Below are positions 59,196 to 64,000 of a stretch of DNA of 64,000 nt, in pieces. The stretch's first letter is position 1. Each line of letters opens with the position of its first letter. This DNA is from GCA-2720975 sp964469565. Lineage in GTDB: Bacteria > Planctomycetota > UBA1135 > GCA-002686595. Where the stretch lies: contig CAYXZD010000008.1 in NCBI GenBank assembly GCA_964469565.1, forward strand, positions 1-64,000. Direction: 5' to 3'. The notes below the pieces were generated by a model. The model was given only the letters and a program-made list of their open reading frames with translations, was not told the DNA's origin and ran no database searches. Both the position numbers and the translations under genes were made by a program.

Positions 59196-61538
59196 CTATG
59201 CGGGAGAGAGTTCAGGACCGCTCAGGCCGCCCATGTTCTCATCGGAATCGGGAAGGGGTTCGGCTGGGGGAGCCGGTGCAGGAGCGGGCTCCTCGGCCTC
59301 TGCGGCTTCAGGTACTTGCGGCCTGAGGTCTTCAGGTTCTACCCCGTCGATCAGCTGCATGATCTCGGCTTGATCAAGGGTCTCGTGCATCAAGAGCCCC
59401 TCGGCGAGTCTCTCGATCGAAGCACGGCCTGCGTGGATCAATTCGCGGGCATGCTCGTAGGCGTCGCGCAAGATGCGCTCAATCTCCTTGTCGATCACGT
59501 GGGCGGTTTCCTCTGAGTGCCACCGATTACTCATGAGTTCGGTACCCAGGAAGTCAGATCCCTGGCGGTCCGCATAGTTGATGGGACCCACTCGGTCGCT
59601 CATGCCCAATTCCGTGACCATGGCACGGGCCATTTCGGTGGCACGGCGGATGTCGTCAGAGGCTCCCGCCGAAACGTCGCCCACGAAAATCTCTTCGGCA
59701 ACCCGGCCACCGAAGGCCATGGCGAGCTGTCCAATGATTTTGCGACGCTGGATGTGATAGCTCTCCTTTTCAGGAAGCATCATGGTCGTCCCTAGGGCAC
59801 GGCCACGCGGCACGATGGTAACCTTGTGGGGCATGTCCACCTCTTCGATCGCTGCAGCGACAAGGGTGTGCCCGGCTTCATGGTAGGCTGTGATCTTTAG
59901 ATCCGCTTCCTCCATTTTCTGGCTGGTCTTCTTGCGTCCATAACGCACCTTGGCTGTGGCTTCCTCAAGGTGGCGCATGTGCACCTCGTCGAACCCGTCC
60001 AAGACGGCCATGATTGCCGCTTCATTGATGATCGCAGCCAGGTCGGCACCCGAGTAGCCGGGCGTACTCTTGGCTAGCGAAGTCAATTCGACCTCGGGGG
60101 CCGTCTTGATTCTCTGTAGGTGCACTTCGAGAATGGCCTCACGACCTTCCCTGTCTGGGAGCTCCACCGTAACTTCGCGGTCAAAGCGACCTGGCCTCAG
60201 CAGCGCAGGGTCGAGGACGTCTGGCCGGTTGGTGGCCGCGACAACGATGACGCCTTCGTCGGTGGCAAACCCGTCCATTTCAACGAGAATGGCGTTCAGT
60301 GTCTGCTCACGTTCGTCATGCCCTCCGCCCATCCCACTTCCGCGGCGGCGGCCAACGGCATCAATCTCATCGAGGAAAATGATGCAAGGCGAGTCTTCTC
60401 GTGCTTGTTTGAATAGGTCTCGCACCCGACTCGCCCCCACGCCCACAAACATCTCAACGAAGTCCGAACCCGAGATAGAGAAGAACGGCACTTCTGCCTC
60501 CCCCGCGATGGCCTTAGCCAGCAGAGTCTTACCGCAGCCGGGAGGGCCCACGAGAAGTACACCGCGAGGAATGCGTCCACCGATCGAGGTGAAGCGGGAG
60601 GGATTCTTGAGGAATGCGACGACCTCCTCTACCTCTTGCTTGGCTTCCTGTGCGCCGGCAACGTCGTCAAAGGTGATGTTGGTGTGGTCTTCCCTCGTGT
60701 ATTTCTGTGCCCGTGAACGACCGAAGCTCATCACTCCCGCCCCCGAGCCTTGGTTGCGCATTTGCCGCATGAAAAACACGATCACTGCGAAGAACAGAAT
60801 CCAAGGACCCCAACTCAGCAAGATCAATCCGAAGGAGGGCTCAGCTTGATTGTGGCGCGTGCCGTGGGTCAAGTTGAAGGATAGACTCTCGGCCGTCGAA
60901 CCGCTGGCAGTAAGGCGTGTCTTGAGTTCTCCAAGATGTGGCGTTGAGGCGACCTTGAACCAGACGCTGCCCGCTTGTTCGGGTAGATCTGCGATACTCG
61001 TGTTACTCCAGGCGGCGCTGGGTCGAGCCGTTCCGTGCACGAGCAGAATATCCTGCTGGGAGTAGACCGCTGGGGCGCTCACCGCCCCACTCTTGTCGTG
61101 CGCTGCCTCAGTCTGGCGAATCCCAGTCAAGTGACGGTGGAGCTCTGGTTGGAAGAGTCCGTCTTCGATCGAGGCGAGCAGCTGGGCCTCGGATATATCG
61201 ACGTAATCCCCGATGGCTTGCACCTGCTGCAGGGCGTTCTCACGCTCTGTGATGTTGCTGTAACTGGAAGTGAAGGGGGATTGATCAGGATCCTTGTCGC
61301 CCGGTTGGCGCTTGAGAAGCCCTTTGACTTCGCTGTTGCCAGCGAATTCGAGTTGCGCGATTTCGCCGGTGTACAGATACCACTCAAACTCATCCTGAGA
61401 GAGCTTGCGAGCGGCCGTCAGGTTGGCGCCTCCAAACGCAATGAGCACCACGACCAGGACTGTCAGGAATAACAGGAAAGACCCGAACGGGCGGGTGCGT
61501 TGCGGCTTGTCTGGATCGGTCTTAGGGGACTCAGTCAT
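59196..61538 (-). CDS. ftsH: ATP-dependent zinc metalloprotease FtsH
   Basis: A 780-aa membrane AAA protease. Helix 1 is near residues 20-40 and helix 2 near 236-257. Walker A is GPPGCGKT (331-338), Walker B CIIFLDEID, then the second region of homology ATNRPDVLDPALLRPGRFDR and zinc site HEAGH (553-557). It degrades misfolded membrane and short-lived cytosolic proteins. The loop between the helices is about 195 residues, against about 70 in E. coli FtsH, and the C-terminal tail is Pro/Ala/Glu-rich. Confidence 0.96.
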   Translation of the reverse strand: MTESPKTDPDKPQRTRPFGSFLLFLTVLVVVLIAFGGANLTAARKLSQDEFEWYLYTGEIAQLEFAGNSEVKGLLKRQPGDKDPDQSPFTSSYSNITERENALQQVQAIGDYVDISEAQLLASIEDGLFQPELHRHLTGIRQTEAAHDKSGAVSAPAVYSQQDILLVHGTARPSAAWSNTSIADLPEQAGSVWFKVASTPHLGELKTRLTASGSTAESLSFNLTHGTRHNQAEPSFGLILLSWGPWILFFAVIVFFMRQMRNQGSGAGVMSFGRSRAQKYTREDHTNITFDDVAGAQEAKQEVEEVVAFLKNPSRFTSIGGRIPRGVLLVGPPGCGKTLLAKAIAGEAEVPFFSISGSDFVEMFVGVGASRVRDLFKQAREDSPCIIFLDEIDAVGRRRGSGMGGGHDEREQTLNAILVEMDGFATDEGVIVVAATNRPDVLDPALLRPGRFDREVTVELPDREGREAILEVHLQRIKTAPEVELTSLAKSTPGYSGADLAAIINEAAIMAVLDGFDEVHMRHLEEATAKVRYGRKKTSQKMEEADLKITAYHEAGHTLVAAAIEEVDMPHKVTIVPRGRALGTTMMLPEKESYHIQRRKIIGQLAMAFGGRVAEEIFVGDVSAGASDDIRRATEMARAMVTELGMSDRVGPINYADRQGSDFLGTELMSNRWHSEETAHVIDKEIERILRDAYEHARELIHAGRASIERLAEGLLMHETLDQAEIMQLIDGVEPEDLRPQVPEAAEAEEPAPAPAPPAEPLPDSDENMGGLSGPELSPA

Positions 61539-61702
61539 AGGGTTCTTATCGACTCAATCGGCCCGTGGCTCTAGGGCGTCACGGGGTTTGCGGGCTGCTA
61601 GAATAGCGCAATGGGGGCCTGAAGGGGGGAAATCGCACCGTAAGGTGTACGTGGTCCTAGTCTAGGACCTGGGATGCCTGCTTGCCCCTGACCCACTTGG
61701 CG

Positions 61703-62296
61703 CTAGCCGCGGACGGGTCCTGCGCTGAATAGGTCGAGTACGAGCCGTTCGGCGAGGTTTTGGATTGCCCGCTCCCGCGACTGGCCCTCTGTCTCGCGCC
61801 CCACCCGTGCAAAGCCGACGCTGACACTGGCTCTCAGGGGGCCGACAACAACCTGATTGTCACGCCCGTCCACCAGTGTCGCTTCAGCGATCATTGTGAT
61901 GCCCCCCTCCAACCAAACATTGTCCTTATTTCGCAGGCCAGCCCGGCGCTGAAACTGTACGACGTTGCCACGCACTACCAGGTGGGCACTGTTGGGGGAG
62001 ACCAGGGTGGCGCTCACGAGATTGCGGGCTGCCCGGGTCATGTGACGATGCAGGGTCAGCTCTAGGTCAGGTAGGGGTGTCTGGTTGCCGAAGATCTCAA
62101 GGCCGATCCGCTGATACTCCGGGGCTAGATTGAGCCCGGTGGTGTAACCACAACCCCCCAAGCCTGGGACAAGGGTCAACAGAAGCAGGCGTAGCACAGC
62201 ACGGCTCCGAGAGCGGCTAGATGGGGCTTGCTGCACCGACGGATCCTTCAGGGACTCAAGTCTGGGTGCGCCCGCCCGACCAGTCAGCCGGCCCAT
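61703..62296 (-). CDS. LptE-like LPS-assembly lipoprotein
   Basis: A 197-aa lipoprotein. The hydrophobic run RLLLLTLVPGLGGC ends in the lipobox, and the mature part opens GYTTGLNLAPEYQRIGLEIF with later VVRGNVVQFQ and QNLAERLVLDLF, the usual LptE/RlpB-like pattern. LptE plugs the LptD outer-membrane pore. The signal n-region is long (about 35 residues) from the ATG at 62296; an in-frame GTG at 62236 would give a standard length. Its start lies 2 nt after the stop of the upstream BamD-like gene, so both probably serve outer-membrane assembly. Confidence 0.72.
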   Translation of the reverse strand: MGRLTGRAGAPRLESLKDPSVQQAPSSRSRSRAVLRLLLLTLVPGLGGCGYTTGLNLAPEYQRIGLEIFGNQTPLPDLELTLHRHMTRAARNLVSATLVSPNSAHLVVRGNVVQFQRRAGLRNKDNVWLEGGITMIAEATLVDGRDNQVVVGPLRASVSVGFARVGRETEGQSRERAIQNLAERLVLDLFSAGPVRG

Positions 62297-62298
62297 GA

Positions 62299-63384
62299 TC
62301 AGGAACCCTCTGGTGGAGGTATGTGCCCTGTAGCCTCCTGGGCCCGCTTGGCCAGGAGCGCATCGGCTTCGCTCGCCTGCTGCTCGTCACCGCATTCACG
62401 GGCTTCCGCGAGGGCCCTTCGGGCGTGGAGAATGACCCCTTCCGGCTGATCGAGGGTGTCGTAGAAATGGGCTATGGAAAGGTCACTTGCGGCGAGCCGA
62501 CTGATGGCATCGTTCCGTTCGGCCTGCACGGAGGGTTCGAGCTCGTGCCCCGCATGGTCTTCGAGCCAAGCGGTCAGCTCAGACTTGGCAAGCATCAGGC
62601 TGGCACGGTCGTATTCAGGGCTAGCGTGGCGTAAAAGTCGTAGGTGGGGGATGCGAGCTTGGGAGGTGGGCACGTATGCACTGGCTGGAAACCAAAGCAT
62701 CAAGTCTTGGTGTTTTTCAATCGCGATTTCGAGGTCTCCCTGATCCTGGTAGAGCTCGGCCAGCGTCCAGAGCGACCGGTCCCCTCCTGGATGGGAAGGG
62801 TAGTTCATGACCAGGTATTCCAGCACCTCCGGCGCGAGACTCTTGTAATCGAAAATCAGGCCATAGGAGCGATCGTCCTGGGCGAGGTCAAAGCCCACCT
62901 CGACCAAGAGTTCACCAGCCGCTGCTCTCTCGTGGTGGGATGGGAACTTAGAGTCGAGCCGTTTGATCAGTCGGTATGCGTCCATGCGCTCCCCTTCGGC
63001 GTAGCGTAGGCGCGCCGCTTGGAGTCCCGCTTCCACCGCCAGGCGACGGGGCACGTCAACATCCATAATGGCCTCAAGGAGATCCGTTTCCGTAGATGTG
63101 GCGATTACGGCCCGGGTCGTTTCCTCTAGGACGTTTTGGATTTCCTGCTGCTGAGCTTGGGTGAGACCTACTGTCCAGCGGGCGTTTCTGAGGTGTTCGA
63201 AGGCCGATTCAAGATCGCGGTTTTCGGCAATACAAGTGCGGGCAAGGTCAAGCACTGCAGGGATCTGTTGGGGCGTGTAGATCGACTCCACTTCCGTGGA
63301 AAGGCGCGAAGCACAGCCGATCAAGAGTAGGCTGCAAAGTAGGATGGGACGCATAGTGTGGGTGCGGAAGGTGTGAGCGGTCAC
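62299..63384 (-). CDS. TPR lipoprotein, BamD-like
   Basis: A 361-aa lipoprotein with signal MRPILLCSLLLIGC and TPR-like repeats (AYRLIKRLDSKFPSHHERA, LWTLAELYQDQGDLEIAIEK). BamD, a TPR lipoprotein of the beta-barrel assembly machine, is the nearest named analogue, but the match is only in architecture. The GTG at 63384 overlaps the recO stop (GTGA), suggesting coupling; an ATG at 63354 is an alternative start with the same signal peptide. It lies upstream of lptE-like by 2 nt. Confidence 0.65.
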   Translation of the reverse strand: MTAHTFRTHTMRPILLCSLLLIGCASRLSTEVESIYTPQQIPAVLDLARTCIAENRDLESAFEHLRNARWTVGLTQAQQQEIQNVLEETTRAVIATSTETDLLEAIMDVDVPRRLAVEAGLQAARLRYAEGERMDAYRLIKRLDSKFPSHHERAAAGELLVEVGFDLAQDDRSYGLIFDYKSLAPEVLEYLVMNYPSHPGGDRSLWTLAELYQDQGDLEIAIEKHQDLMLWFPASAYVPTSQARIPHLRLLRHASPEYDRASLMLAKSELTAWLEDHAGHELEPSVQAERNDAISRLAASDLSIAHFYDTLDQPEGVILHARRALAEARECGDEQQASEADALLAKRAQEATGHIPPPEGS

Positions 63385-64000
63385 GGAGTCTGGCGTTCGG
63401 CCTGCGGGGCATTGCGGTTGGAAGCCGCGAGGAATTCTCGCTGGGTGCGCAGGCGCGTCTCCAGATGGTAATCGATAAAGCGGGTGGTGAGATCTCGCAC
63501 CCGCAGTAAGAGCTCAGCTGGCGGTGCGGGTTGGGCGGGACCACGGGGGGACTGGAGGCTCAAGTGCTGGGCGCACTCTAGCACGTTGGCCGGGAGGGTC
63601 CCCACGCGATGTCCCGATTGGCGCGCCTCAGTGGCGTGGCTCGCGCACAGGCGCCCCCCTGCCCCTGCGGAAAACGGGACCCGGTCAGAGTGCAGAGCCG
63701 GGGCAGGGCCCGCACACTGGGCACAGGTCTGAAGGGCCGGGGCGAGCCCGATGGTGCGCAGGAATTCCAATTGAAACACGACCCAAATGAGATCGGGGTC
63801 GTAAGCGGGGGATTGGAGCCCATCGAGAGCAGCCTCCAGGGAGGTGAAGAGTTGAGGATCGGGCTGCTCGTGTTGGGCGGCAGCCTGGCACAGTTCGAGC
63901 ACCGCAAGGGCGAGCTTGTAGCGACGCAAGTCACGCGTCAGTGCCGATCGTCGCAGGGAGCAGGAGCCCTTCCGCAAGAGGCCAAGGTCGGAGCTTCGGC
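63381..64000 (-). CDS. recO: DNA repair protein RecO (partial, 5' end beyond window)
   Basis: The frame is open from the window's end and gives the last 206 residues. DLGLLRKGSCSLRRSALTRD, then YKLALAVLELCQAAAQ and the zinc-finger region LQTCAQCAGP followed by FSAGAGGRLCASH match RecO. It helps RecR load RecA on SSB-coated single-stranded DNA. The N-terminal OB fold lies outside. The last codons overlap the following lipoprotein's GTG start. Confidence 0.85.
   Translation of the reverse strand, partial: RSSDLGLLRKGSCSLRRSALTRDLRRYKLALAVLELCQAAAQHEQPDPQLFTSLEAALDGLQSPAYDPDLIWVVFQLEFLRTIGLAPALQTCAQCAGPAPALHSDRVPFSAGAGGRLCASHATEARQSGHRVGTLPANVLECAQHLSLQSPRGPAQPAPPAELLLRVRDLTTRFIDYHLETRLRTQREFLAASNRNAPQAERQTP

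Noticed and set aside
1..64000. Riboswitches, tRNA or rRNA genes, prophage or transposase
   Set aside because: No recognised core sequence, cloverleaf, integrase or transposase motif was found by eye; a covariance-model search would be the decisive test.

Overview
The window is a gene-dense piece of a bacterial chromosome with a GC content of roughly 60%. It holds 54 supported protein genes plus the RNase P RNA. I saw no rRNA, tRNA, CRISPR array, phage genes or insertion sequence. Several things point to Planctomycetota: many secreted lipoproteins and TPR, HEAT, EF-hand and VWA proteins, a SCO1-DUF420 fusion beside ctaA and ctaB, a DUF3108 protein, LptF/G, LptE and AsmA outer-membrane functions, and few clear Shine-Dalgarno sites. 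This is inference from family content; no phylogenetic marker is present.

Layout. 1-6.6 kb: end of an LptF/G permease, a TPR lipoprotein, a membrane protein, a GT9 glycosyltransferase, and a NtrY-like sensor kinase translationally coupled to an SDR epimerase. 6.7-14.7 kb: lipoproteins and repeat proteins around a galactokinase-like enzyme. 15-25 kb: a leucine-dehydrogenase-like enzyme, DUF3108, YgfZ, then a cytochrome c / heme A / heme O / SCO1 run for cytochrome oxidase assembly, O6-alkylguanine-DNA alkyltransferase and a Nudix hydrolase. 25.7-32.3 kb: hpt-rluD-truD, mtnP, a degenerate M28-like lipoprotein and an aspartylglucosaminidase. 32.3-46.4 kb: EF-hand protein, alanine:cation symporter, a probable selenoprotein, a second Nudix enzyme, rnpB, a VWA protein, an alpha/beta-hydrolase, folE, cysS and a secreted metalloprotease. 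46.4-64 kb, almost all minus strand: envelope and housekeeping genes. They run recO, BamD-like, lptE-like, ftsH, folP, cdaA-cdaR fusion, glmM, tsaB, then alr, an AsmA-like giant, manC-type guanylyltransferase and ruvX. A histone-like plus-strand gene is inserted among them.

Most notable. (1) Positions 36331-36921 read as one AhpD-family peroxidase with an in-frame TGA exactly at the second Cys of its CxxC motif. A bacterial SECIS-like hairpin lies 24 nt downstream, so a Cys-x-x-Sec selenoprotein is likely. (2) A 91-aa protein at 53399-53674 joins a lysine-rich H1-like tail to a histone-fold-like segment. (3) At least eleven genes have a TANNNT -10-like hexamer 6-9 nt before the start codon, the arrangement expected for leaderless or near-leaderless mRNAs. 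(4) Three enzymes have lost canonical catalytic or binding residues: galactokinase Glu, hydrolase Ser, and the M28 metal ligands. (5) The c-di-AMP cyclase and its CdaR/YbbR regulator are fused in one protein next to glmM.
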